A DNA stretch of 64,000 nucleotides from Affinundibacterium baiyunense (GTDB lineage Bacteria; Pseudomonadota; Gammaproteobacteria; Burkholderiales; Burkholderiaceae_D). The notes under the pieces were generated by a model. That model worked only from the letters and a program-made list of their open reading frames with translations. It did no database searches and was not told where the DNA came from. Made by a program: the position numbers and the translations under genes. Shown here one piece after another: positions 25,219-32,839 of this stretch (within the stretch, counting starts at the first letter, position 1; each line of letters begins with the position of its first letter). The DNA is taken from assembly GCF_018139645.1 (NCBI RefSeq), contig NZ_JAGSPM010000005.1:111984-175983 (forward strand), written 5' to 3'.

Positions 25219-25893
25219 ATGCCTGCAGCACATTTTGCCGAGAACGGCTTCATCTTGCTTCAGAACGCTTTAACTAGGGAGCGGGTGGCAGAGCTTGTCG
25301 CCTGCTGTTCAGTCTCGCAAGAGGGTAAGGCGGGTGATCGTGAAGTGTTGGTTGATGAGTGGTGTAGGAGCTTGGCTACGCAACTGCGAAGCTTACTAGT
25401 GGCTCAGTCGCTTATACCAGAAGACTACGTTGCTATCCAATGCACTTTGTTCGAGAAGTCTGCCTCTAGAAACTGGCTGGTGGGCTTGCATCAGGACTTG
25501 AGTGTGCCAGTATTACCTGGGTGTGTGGATCTAAGTTGGTCGGGTTTCTCTCTCAAGGCCGGTGGCACGTTCGTGCATGCACCAGCAGCTTTGCTCGAAA
25601 AGCTCGTAGCCGTGCGAGTGCATCTTGATCGTTGTGAGGATGATGACGGGCCGCTTTGTGTTGTGCCTGGGTCGCATGGTTTGGGACGTTTGAACGTGGC
25701 CCAGTCGTTGAGCATTCGTGAACGTAATGGCTTGGTTCGATGTCTGGCGGATATTGGCGATGTGCTTGTGATGCGACCTACTCTACTGCATTCATCGTCG
25801 AAATCTCGAGGATCTAGCCGACGCAGAGTATTACACTTTTTATTTGCCCCCAAGTTTAATTCCGATGGTTTGATTTGGAATTTGGCGGTCTAA
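25219..25893 (+). CDS. Phytanoyl-CoA dioxygenase (PhyH) family protein
   Basis: A 224-residue Fe(II)/2-oxoglutarate oxygenase. The iron ligands are seen as His-x-Asp in GLHQDLSVPV (about residues 93-95) and the distal His in RPTLLHSSSKS (near 193), with the Arg-rich SRGSSRRRVLHF segment that binds 2-oxoglutarate. DGPLCVVPGSHGLGRL is the central family motif. PhyH enzymes hydroxylate diverse small molecules; no substrate can be named. It may act with the upstream methyltransferase. Confidence 0.82.
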   Translation: MPAAHFAENGFILLQNALTRERVAELVACCSVSQEGKAGDREVLVDEWCRSLATQLRSLLVAQSLIPEDYVAIQCTLFEKSASRNWLVGLHQDLSVPVLPGCVDLSWSGFSLKAGGTFVHAPAALLEKLVAVRVHLDRCEDDDGPLCVVPGSHGLGRLNVAQSLSIRERNGLVRCLADIGDVLVMRPTLLHSSSKSRGSSRRRVLHFLFAPKFNSDGLIWNLAV

Positions 25894-26167
25894 CTGGTCT
25901 AAGTTAAACACGTAATAAATCTAAGAAGTTAATTGAGGAAGGGTATGGATTCGTCTCACAGTTAGATAACTTGAGCTTAATGCGCAAGTTGTTACGTATA
26001 GGTTTTCTTCGAGGAATAACATTTTTACAGAAAGCTTGATTGTCACGTTATATGAAAAAATGAAATTTGTTGTACGGGATATTTTGAGAGCTTGTTAGAT
26101 AGTGATTGCAGCAAATTAGTGGACGTTTAAATTGTTGATTTGAGAGTTTCTAAATTTAGGATAAACG

Positions 26168-26713
26168 ATGAATGTGTTAGTGGTAATTGATATGCAAAAA
26201 GCTTTGTTTGAAACACCTCGCTTTAAGCAGGACTTGGTCATTTCAAATATTAATCAGTTGATAGATGCTACGCGCTCGTCGGGTGGCAAGGTAATTCATG
26301 TTCAACACAATGGTGATGCGGCGGAAGGTCTTGAAGAAGGTAGTGAGGGTTGGCAAATTCATGCGGATATAGCACAACAAGTGACAGATACTTTTGTACA
26401 TAAGACTTTATGTGATGCATTTTATAAAACTAATTTGTTGAATCAAATACTCGCGTTCGGTACTCAGCGTGTTATTTTTTGTGGAGCAGCTACCGATTTC
26501 TGTGTTGATACGACAGTACGATCTGCGGTGAGCAATCAGTTGCCAGTGATAGTTGCCGCAGATGCGCATACAACTGGCGACAGACCGCATTTGAAAGCTG
26601 ATGCTATTGTCGAGCACCACAATTGGGTTTGGACAAATCTGATTACTACTGAATCAGATATTGTCGTTGCCGATACCAAGACCATTATTGCGAACTATCT
26701 CAGTACTATCTAG
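26168..26713 (+). CDS. Cysteine hydrolase, isochorismatase family
   Basis: A 181-residue cytoplasmic hydrolase. Catalytic Asp is in VLVVIDMQKALFE (near residue 8), Lys in DTFVHKTLCDAFY, and the nucleophilic Cys in GAATDFCVDTTVRSAVS. Members hydrolyse amides such as N-carbamoylsarcosine, nicotinamide or peroxyureidoacrylate, or thiocarbamates. It is a single gene, AT-rich like its surroundings, with an AGGA site before the ATG. It belongs to the same superfamily as the last integron gene but differs in sequence and lacks a signal peptide. Confidence 0.85.
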   Translation: MNVLVVIDMQKALFETPRFKQDLVISNINQLIDATRSSGGKVIHVQHNGDAAEGLEEGSEGWQIHADIAQQVTDTFVHKTLCDAFYKTNLLNQILAFGTQRVIFCGAATDFCVDTTVRSAVSNQLPVIVAADAHTTGDRPHLKADAIVEHHNWVWTNLITTESDIVVADTKTIIANYLSTI

Positions 26714-26845
26714 TCTCATTCGTAGTAGATCAATATCGATTGATCTAGGTATTCATGATTTGCGTGACCATTAGGCATATTTATGACGAGATATTGTTTT
26801 AGTTTGATCGTTTGAATTGAATCACTTGACTAAAGGAGAACTCAT

Positions 26846-27349
26846 ATGCGCATGATTGTTTTGTGTACCGCTTGTGTTATCGCACTGTTTTCAAAAAATG
26901 TGGCGGCGCAAGTTGCAGGTATTCAGACCTCAGCAGCGTTGACGGAGGCGCATACGATTATTGGAATGCAGTACCTCGTTGTTGGGACTTTAGCCAAAGA
27001 GTGTCAGACCTTGTTGAATAAGCCGGAGTCGTATGTCAAAGAAACCCAAACCGCTTGGTTAGGACGAAATGCGAAATTTGTTGATGCTCTAACTAAGTAC
27101 CAAAATGCCTTGTTTGCCGAGATTGCGTCCAAGCGTGGCAACGATGGTTTGGAGAGTGAGAAAAAACATTACCGCGATATCGTAGTGGCGCAAGGGTCTG
27201 CGATAGTTCAACAATTTTTTTCAAAAGGCGACAAACTCGTTCAGTGCCAAAAAGCCGTTGATGGCTTTGCATCTGCTTATTTCGATATCACGCCGCAGTT
27301 TCCACTCTATGCCGAGGCAATGGCTTTGGTTCAAGCTACTTCGCGCTGA
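26846..27349 (+). CDS. Exported protein of unknown function
   Basis: A 167-residue protein with a signal peptide (cleavage about after VAAQ, residues 19-22). The mature part is predicted helical, with two cysteines (EC in LAKECQTLL and LVQCQKAV) that could form one disulfide. AAAGGAG lies 9 nt before the ATG. I do not recognise the family; it is probably periplasmic. Confidence 0.7.
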   Translation: MRMIVLCTACVIALFSKNVAAQVAGIQTSAALTEAHTIIGMQYLVVGTLAKECQTLLNKPESYVKETQTAWLGRNAKFVDALTKYQNALFAEIASKRGNDGLESEKKHYRDIVVAQGSAIVQQFFSKGDKLVQCQKAVDGFASAYFDITPQFPLYAEAMALVQATSR

Positions 27350-27567
27350 GTTGTCCATGCTAAGGCGCTTGGCTGTGCGTTCTCTGATTTTTATACAGCT
27401 GCACCTTGGTGTATCCGCACTGCGCTTAAATTGATTTATTGTTGCTTTAAACTAATGCTTATGTAGCGTATTATATTTATTAATTTGAATTTGTTTTTAG
27501 GTTCGATTATTGATTTATTCTTCGCTTAGTTGGTTTAAAAACGCAGTAGCCGTGATTGGGATCAGAG

Positions 27568-28548
27568 ATGAAAGCAGCAATGTACGAAAGATATGGCGCG
27601 CCAGAGGTAGTTCAGATTAGAGAAATTCCGCGGCCACAACCAAAGGTAAATGAAGTGTTGATTAAAGTGTTGGCGAGCACGGTGACTTCTGCTGATTGGC
27701 GCGTTCGTAGTCTGACTGTGCCGGCTGGATTTGGATGGATTATGCGTTTGGTGTTTGGTATAACAAAACCAAAGCAGCCTATCCTCGGTTCTGAGCTGGC
27801 CGGAGTGATTGAATCGGTTGGAAGTAATGTGAGCAATTTTAAAGTTGGCGAACATGTTTTTGCGTTTAGTGACGCAGCTTTGGGGTGTCATGCTGAGTAC
27901 AAGTGCATGGCACACACTGGATTGATTGCCTTGAAGCCGGTGAACTGTAGTTACGACGAGGCCGCTGCGCTCTCATTTGGTGGCACAACTGCTTTGGATT
28001 TCTTGCGACGTGCGAAGCTACAAGCAGGTGAAAAAGTTCTTGTGAATGGTGCGTCGGGCTGTGTTGGTACCGCAGTCGTACAATTGGCTAAACATTTTGG
28101 TGCGAATGTTACTGCGGTATGTAGCGGCGCAAATGTGGAATTGCTCAAATCGATAGGCGCGGATCATGTCATCGACTATACCCAACAAGATTTTACTAAT
28201 AATGCGCAGCGCTATGATGTGATTGTCGATACTGTAGGAACGGCTCCATACGCTCGCTGCAAGGATTCGCTCACTGACAATGGACGTTTGCTATTGGTGC
28301 TGGCTGGATTAACCGACATGCTCGGCGCTTCACTCGTTTCGCTGCGTAGTCGAAAAAAAGTTATCGCTGGACCAGTGACTTCCCGCGTGGAAGACTTGCG
28401 ATTTTTAGCCGAACTAGCAGAAGCAGGCAAATTCAAACCCGTGATTGATAGGCGCGTTCCATTTGAACAAATTGTCGAAGCACATCGTCATGTTGACTCT
28501 GGTCGTAAGCGAGGCAACCTTGTGCTGACTTTTTCACATAATCGATGA
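27568..28548 (+). CDS. Zinc-independent MDR alcohol dehydrogenase / quinone oxidoreductase
   Basis: 326 residues from ATG 27568; a TTG-initiated frame four codons upstream is less likely. This is a medium-chain dehydrogenase: GroES-like N-terminal domain (MKAAMYERYGAPEVVQIREIP, GSELAGVIESVG) and a Rossmann domain with NGASGCVGTAVVQLAKHFGANVTAV (NADPH-binding). The zinc-ligand cysteines and the structural zinc loop of alcohol dehydrogenases are missing, placing it with quinone or enoyl reductases. Monocistronic. Substrate unknown. Confidence 0.87.
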   Translation: MKAAMYERYGAPEVVQIREIPRPQPKVNEVLIKVLASTVTSADWRVRSLTVPAGFGWIMRLVFGITKPKQPILGSELAGVIESVGSNVSNFKVGEHVFAFSDAALGCHAEYKCMAHTGLIALKPVNCSYDEAAALSFGGTTALDFLRRAKLQAGEKVLVNGASGCVGTAVVQLAKHFGANVTAVCSGANVELLKSIGADHVIDYTQQDFTNNAQRYDVIVDTVGTAPYARCKDSLTDNGRLLLVLAGLTDMLGASLVSLRSRKKVIAGPVTSRVEDLRFLAELAEAGKFKPVIDRRVPFEQIVEAHRHVDSGRKRGNLVLTFSHNR

Positions 28549-28651
28549 AATATTAGCTGCTGTTGGATCGATTATTAGTTAATCTTTTCGCTAATTTTGA
28601 CGAACTTGATTGTGAGATCGCATATCAATTGCCTACTTGAGGAAACGCACT

Positions 28652-29050
28652 ATGAAAGCAAGTACATTGTCATCAAACTTTATCGTGCTTGATTCGACGT
28701 TGAGCGCTCATACGGTACCTGTGTCGCCGAGCCTCTATGCTGATTTGGATGCGAATTTTCAGAATTTTCGGTCTTGTGTTTTGGTAGCTGAATATTGCTT
28801 CGATGCTGATTGGCCTAGTTGGGAAATGCATCCTGTGGGTGATGAGATATTGCTGCTGCTGGCCGGTGCGGCAGAAATTCAGCTGATGCAAAACGGTGAG
28901 GTCGTATCTATTCAGTTTGATCAAGTTGGAACAACATTGATCGTGCCCAGAGCAACTTGGCATACTGCTAAAGTTAAAGAGACATGCCGCATCGTGTTTA
29001 TGACACCTGGCGAAGGAACAGAACATGCTGAGCAGCCGCCAACAGCATAA
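28652..29050 (+). CDS. Cupin domain protein
   Basis: 132 residues from ATG 28652, with GAGG nine bases upstream. The cupin motif 1 is partly kept in WEMHPVGDEILLLLAGAAEIQL (one His and one Glu), and motif 2 in VPRATWHTAKV (distal His). Such single-domain cupins bind a metal and may act as isomerases, dioxygenases or sensors (ChrR-like). No function can be assigned. Confidence 0.8.
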   Translation: MKASTLSSNFIVLDSTLSAHTVPVSPSLYADLDANFQNFRSCVLVAEYCFDADWPSWEMHPVGDEILLLLAGAAEIQLMQNGEVVSIQFDQVGTTLIVPRATWHTAKVKETCRIVFMTPGEGTEHAEQPPTA

Positions 29051-29128
29051 TCATTGAGCGACACTGAGCTTAAATCGCATTCAATGTTTTGCCAGCATTC
29101 ATGAAATTTCAGGAGATGGGCGTCAACA

Positions 29129-29641
29129 ATGCAAGAACCAGACCTTTTTTATTACGCACGTAGTCGACAGCAGCAAGCAAAGGTGGCGGCTATCAATGTG
29201 ATTTTTTTGCCGATGGTGCTTGGTGCGTTTTTATACTTGGTTCGAAGTAGTGAACAGTTCGAGCAAATACAAAACATCATTTTGATGGTGCTGATTGTCG
29301 CTGAAGTGTTATTGCTGTTGCTGATTGTGTGGTTGCTTCGTCATCCTGCAAGCTTTTTTATTCGATTGAATCAGAAAGAATTGACGACCTTTCATCCTAT
29401 GTTTAAAGAATGGACTTTTTCGGTTAATCCTTTAGAGATCATCGAAGTAAGGCAATCGACGGATAGTGAAGCAACGCTAAGTTCGATTCGTATCATTATG
29501 CGGGATGGAAGTAGCTATGCATTGAGTCCCAACTTTTCTTATGACAGAAAACAGTTGTACCAAGCCTTAGCTGATCTCAATCCCGCAATTATTTTTCCGA
29601 AACATTTCGCCGTATTTAGCGCCGATCGACATACAAATTAG
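29129..29641 (+). CDS. Small membrane protein with PH-like C-terminus
   Basis: A 170-residue protein with two membrane helices (about residues 22-42 and 50-72) and a C-terminal beta-rich domain (about 75-155: FFIRLNQKELTTFHPMFKEWTFSVNPLEIIEVRQ). The topology parallels the STM3941-like protein of integron cassette 2, though sequence similarity is low. AGGAG precedes the ATG. Function unknown. Confidence 0.7.
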   Translation: MQEPDLFYYARSRQQQAKVAAINVIFLPMVLGAFLYLVRSSEQFEQIQNIILMVLIVAEVLLLLLIVWLLRHPASFFIRLNQKELTTFHPMFKEWTFSVNPLEIIEVRQSTDSEATLSSIRIIMRDGSSYALSPNFSYDRKQLYQALADLNPAIIFPKHFAVFSADRHTN

Positions 29642-29671
29642 TCTAATCGCTAAAGTGATTGCTAAGTCGGA

Positions 29672-29935
29672 TTAGGCTGTCACCAAGAAGTCGATCACGA
29701 TCTCACCCGGTTCGCGTGAGATATACGCCATTTTAATTTTGTCACCAAAGTGGTCACCGATTTGATGCAATAGCGGGATTGGATCATGGTCATTGCAAAA
29801 GCGCATGGTTTCTCCCGGCATCAATGCAGAAAGTGCGCCAAAAATCGCAGCATGGCGAAAGCGTTTAGCAACGCCGCGTGCATCAAAAGCATAAGTTCCC
29901 GCATCGGCTAGCGGGCGTGCGCAATCGTGTGGCAT
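29672..29935 (-). CDS. DUF2249 domain protein
   Basis: An 87-residue soluble protein. YAFDARGVAKRFRHAAIFGALSALMPGETMRFCNDHDPIPLLHQI carries the DUF2249 hallmarks (DxRG, GExxxxxNDHDPxPL). DUF2249 proteins occur near hemerythrins, nitrogen-oxide metabolism and cytochrome clusters but have no defined activity. It is convergent with the upstream membrane-protein gene. Confidence 0.82.
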   Translation of the reverse strand: MPHDCARPLADAGTYAFDARGVAKRFRHAAIFGALSALMPGETMRFCNDHDPIPLLHQIGDHFGDKIKMAYISREPGEIVIDFLVTA

Positions 29936-30191
29936 AAGTGTCCTCTTTGCATGTTTAAAAATGGCTGTTTGGTTTTGAAATAAAGCTCAAGGTCAAGCTC
30001 AAACTCAAGCTCCGTTCGATAAGCCTACGTTGAAATTTTTAAATTGGCGAAAGGAATTAAAACATGCGATCAGTTATCTTGATGATGATCAGTTTTGCGG
30101 ATTGCTTTTGTGCTTGTAGGCTTGAGTCAGGTGGCGTTTTTTATTGATTGCTTATCTTGCTAAGATTGCGTAGGGTTCACGTATAACTGAT
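29936..30191. other. Intergenic region
   Basis: About 256 bp (330 bp counting the following terminator and spacer). It contains the direct repeat CTCAAG(G/C)TCAAG / CTCAAACTCAAG at 29986-30015 and no recognisable ORF. The promoter of the DUF2249 gene should be at the left end; none is clear. Confidence 0.35.
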
Positions 30192-30225
30192 AAAAAAAAC
30201 AGCTTATCTGATCTCGATAAGCTGT
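30192..30225 (-). terminator. Intrinsic terminator of the XRE/membrane protein operon
   Basis: ACAGCTTATC (30199-30208) / GATAAGCTGT (30216-30225) with a run of eight A on the plus strand before it, read as a T tract on the minus strand. It follows the XRE gene stop at 30266. Confidence 0.8.
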
Positions 30226-30265
30226 CATTTTATTTGTACTTTTTATGTCGTTATTTTAGGCAGGT

Positions 30266-30457
30266 TCAATCCTCAAAAAATATCTTCTCAATCGGTTTGC
30301 CAAATAATCGACTAATTGTGAATGCCAATGGCAAGCTCGGATCATAGCGGCCTGTTTCAATTGCATTGACGGTTTGGCGCGATACTTCTAGATGATCGGC
30401 GAGCGTTGCTTGGCTCCATTCTTTCTCGGTACGCAGTTCTTTTACGATGTTTCTCAT
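30266..30457 (-). CDS. Small XRE-family HTH regulator
   Basis: A 63-residue protein consisting only of a helix-turn-helix domain: LRTEKEWSQATLADHLEVSRQTVNAIETGRYDPSLPLAFTISRLF. This is the YozG-like type of tiny Cro/CI regulator that is usually paired with a small membrane protein. It overlaps the upstream gene by 4 bp (ATGA at 30454-30457), so the two are translationally coupled. It probably binds the GCTTTACA repeats upstream of the pair (inference). Confidence 0.9.
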   Translation of the reverse strand: MRNIVKELRTEKEWSQATLADHLEVSRQTVNAIETGRYDPSLPLAFTISRLFGKPIEKIFFED

Positions 30458-30870
30458 TGTTCGCGCTCCAAAATAAATTTGCGCACGAGGGTGATTAAGC
30501 CCCAGCTGCCCATAAACACGACATAGATCACAAAGCCGCTTAGTTTGGGATAGCCCATTCCTTCTAGAAAACCATAGCTAAAACTGAACACGGCAGTTAA
30601 GCCACCAGCTAGAGCTAGCGCTTCGAGTAGCCAAACGCGCATGTATTCGTCCATGCGTCGAAAATGACGAATGATGGCCCAGAACGCGCCAAGTGCTGGG
30701 AAGATAGGTGTCAATACGATGGCGGTACGTAACCAGCCGTTTTCCATAGGCTTGGCGATATAAATGGACGCGAACAATACAGCGGTGTAGAGCACGATGC
30801 TGATTCCTAGTTCGCTGCTATATTTTTTCGCGTCTTTTTTTTCTTTTTTGGAGTATTCATTGTTGAACAT
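30454..30870 (-). CDS. Four-helix membrane protein paired with XRE regulator
   Basis: A 138-residue inner-membrane protein. After a Lys-rich start (EYSKKEKKDAKKYSSE) come four hydrophobic segments, at about residues 21-39, 48-66, 79-100 and 110-131. The RRMDEYMRVWLLEALALA stretch between helices 2 and 3 is characteristic of membrane partners of small XRE regulators. Function unknown; such pairs may sense membrane or antimicrobial stress. First gene of a two-gene operon. Confidence 0.8.
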   Translation of the reverse strand: MFNNEYSKKEKKDAKKYSSELGISIVLYTAVLFASIYIAKPMENGWLRTAIVLTPIFPALGAFWAIIRHFRRMDEYMRVWLLEALALAGGLTAVFSFSYGFLEGMGYPKLSGFVIYVVFMGSWGLITLVRKFILEREQ

Positions 30871-31401
30871 AGATTTCCTTTGGCATTAAAAAATAAATGT
30901 AAAGTTGGCTTGACACAGCTTTGCATAAAAAAAGCAAGACGGTTTTTCGTCATGCTAATTAATGTGTTGTGCCAATCTCGCTTTACATGTTCAAAAACAT
31001 TGCTGTGTAAAGCTTAGTTGACATCATAAACGAATAAAAAAATATGTCAAGCATGCTTTACATTTTCTTGAGTAAATTTTCTCTTACTTGTCTTTAGGGG
31101 CTATACATTCTTGTGTGAGGCAATTTATTAAGAGTAAAGGAGCACAAGAGATGCGTTAGTCACGGTCAATAATCTATGCAAGCAGGATGGCACCGTAATT
31201 GCTTGATGTTCGAAGAACTTGTTTGCAGTGTTCAGAAATACGACGAAACCAAGAAATAGTTTCTGTATGAATTGACTTTACTAAATTGAAATAGCAAACT
31301 TTTGCGCTATTCATAAGTAAAAATGTTACGGCTCACTTCGGATGTAGATGCCTGAGATGAGTCTGTCGTTGTTTGAAATTTTTTAGGAAAGAGGGGAGAG
31401 C
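30871..31401. other. Divergent control region with four GCTTTACA repeats
   Basis: 530 bp between the XRE operon (minus) and the DyP operon (plus). It has TGTAAAG at 30898-30904, GCTTTACA at 30980-30987, TGTAAAGC at 31006-31013 and GCTTTACA at 31055-31062. The second and third copies form an inverted repeat. The plus-strand side (31100-31400) shows no clear promoter motif, but a GGGGAG ribosome site precedes the gene at 31402. Confidence 0.6.
31023..31050 (-). promoter_or_regulatory. Promoter of the XRE/membrane protein operon
   Basis: On the minus strand TTGACA (31045-31050), a 16-bp spacer, TATGAT (31023-31028). It lies between the third and fourth GCTTTACA words, so a protein bound to them would compete with RNA polymerase. 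The leader would be about 145 nt. Confidence 0.7.
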
Positions 31402-32136
31402 ATGTCGAATATTGCGGGCAAAGCGTATGCCATGAATGTGATTACACCGATACGGTGGTACACAGTTTGGCTGAATAAGTTGATTTTTTGGATAGCATTA
31501 AAGAAGCCCTCAACCCTGAAAGGCTTGATTACCTTATCTTTGATTCACTATGCGCGCTGGGTGATTATTGGAAGGAAGCAGTTTCCGCATCTCGATCCTA
31601 AACAGCCCCGAGAAGAATTAAATTATTCCTATATGCTGTTCTTTAGTAACTTTAACGGTAGCTGGGATCAGTATGTGGATTCATTCACCTTCGCTATTCC
31701 AGGTGGTTTGGATTTGTTTTGGAAGTGGAATATCCGTTATCCAAAGTCGGTTCCACTGACGCCATTTCATAACTATATTCGCTACAACCAAATTGAAACC
31801 ATTCACTACTACAACGCCTATCCATTAGCAGCATCCAACGATATCAAGAGTGCGAAGGCGGTGAAAGATGCATTAATCGCGTTTCAAAAGCAGCCCTTAG
31901 ATGCGAGTGATGAAGCGTTTATGAAGCGCTATAACGCTTTGGTGCGCGGCTTGCAGCATGACCTTGGCGAAATGCACCCAACCCCGATTATTAGTATGTC
32001 GGCGTATCAGGTGCAGCGTCGCCAACGCTGGCATGATGGCCGATTAAAACAAGAAATCGCAGAGCAAGCAATGCTAGATCGTGGCATGGAATTGGCGAAC
32101 TCTACCAATAGCAAAGGAGAGCAACATGGCAGGTAA
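31402..32136 (+). CDS. DyP-operon protein A, uncharacterised
   Basis: A 244-residue protein without signal peptide; one moderately hydrophobic stretch near residues 22-60 (WLNKLIFWIALK, LITLSLIHYARWVII) may touch the membrane. The start (NIAGKAYAMNVITPI) parallels protein B of the same operon (NVSGRAYALTILSPIK), and YMLFFSNFNGSWDQYVDSF parallels B's YLVFSCNFHGGENADLDGYL, so A and B look like diverged relatives. I do not recognise a named family. A GGGGAG site precedes the ATG. It overlaps protein B by 11 bp, and a DyP peroxidase follows. Confidence 0.78.
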   Translation: MSNIAGKAYAMNVITPIRWYTVWLNKLIFWIALKKPSTLKGLITLSLIHYARWVIIGRKQFPHLDPKQPREELNYSYMLFFSNFNGSWDQYVDSFTFAIPGGLDLFWKWNIRYPKSVPLTPFHNYIRYNQIETIHYYNAYPLAASNDIKSAKAVKDALIAFQKQPLDASDEAFMKRYNALVRGLQHDLGEMHPTPIISMSAYQVQRRQRWHDGRLKQEIAEQAMLDRGMELANSTNSKGEQHGR

Positions 32137-32827
32137 TGTTAGCGGTAGAGCTTATGCTTTGACCATCTTATCGCCGATCAAGGATGCCTACACAGCAGAT
32201 GAAATTGCCTATGCTGATGTGATCCGTGATCAGTTACAGCAATGGAATTTTGAACACAATAGTCCGATGGCGAAGGTGCCACAAACTTATCTATGTCGTT
32301 TCTTTGTGCTAGATGATGTTTATACCGAGTCTTTACCGACTGGTGGCGTATTGGATACATTGACCGATTTTTTGCCTGCTGTGCCCGATTCAGTGCGACG
32401 TAATACCTTGCCTAAAGAGGATCATTTAAAAAATCGGTACTTGGTGTTTTCTTGTAATTTTCATGGCGGCGAAAATGCCGATCTTGATGGCTATCTACGC
32501 GGAATGTGGCAAGCAATTAGTGCGCGTATTCAAGCGATTTGGCAATACTGTTACGGCTTTGATTCAGTGCATGATGCAGAGTCATTTATTCGTTACATGA
32601 AGAAATGCCAGTTGCCAGCTTCCTTGTTTTTTAATGGTTCGAATGATGAACCGCTAGAAGAACAATTAAAGGCGCTCTATCTCAAGCAAGAATTTGCTAA
32701 GTTCACCATTGAAAATCAAGGCTTAGATGCGGCGACGATCAAAATGAATTTGCAAGCGTTTATGCAGCGCGTTGCTCCGACCAATCTCGCCGCGCCGACT
32801 TGGTCCGCCGGTAAATACAGACTATAA
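32126..32827 (+). CDS. DyP-operon protein B, uncharacterised
   Basis: 233 residues from ATG 32126 (AAGGAGA site seven bases upstream), overlapping the end of protein A. Soluble, no signal peptide. Central YLVFSCNFHGGENADLDGYLRGMWQAISARIQAIWQYCYGF and CQLPASLFFNGS suggest an alpha/beta (perhaps ferredoxin-like) fold. The shared N-terminal and central motifs with protein A point to duplication. The gene is 12 bp upstream of the DyP peroxidase. Function unknown; a role in delivering substrate to, or membrane attachment of, the peroxidase is conceivable. Confidence 0.78.
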   Translation: MAGNVSGRAYALTILSPIKDAYTADEIAYADVIRDQLQQWNFEHNSPMAKVPQTYLCRFFVLDDVYTESLPTGGVLDTLTDFLPAVPDSVRRNTLPKEDHLKNRYLVFSCNFHGGENADLDGYLRGMWQAISARIQAIWQYCYGFDSVHDAESFIRYMKKCQLPASLFFNGSNDEPLEEQLKALYLKQEFAKFTIENQGLDAATIKMNLQAFMQRVAPTNLAAPTWSAGKYRL

Positions 32828-32839
32828 ATAGGTGATGCT

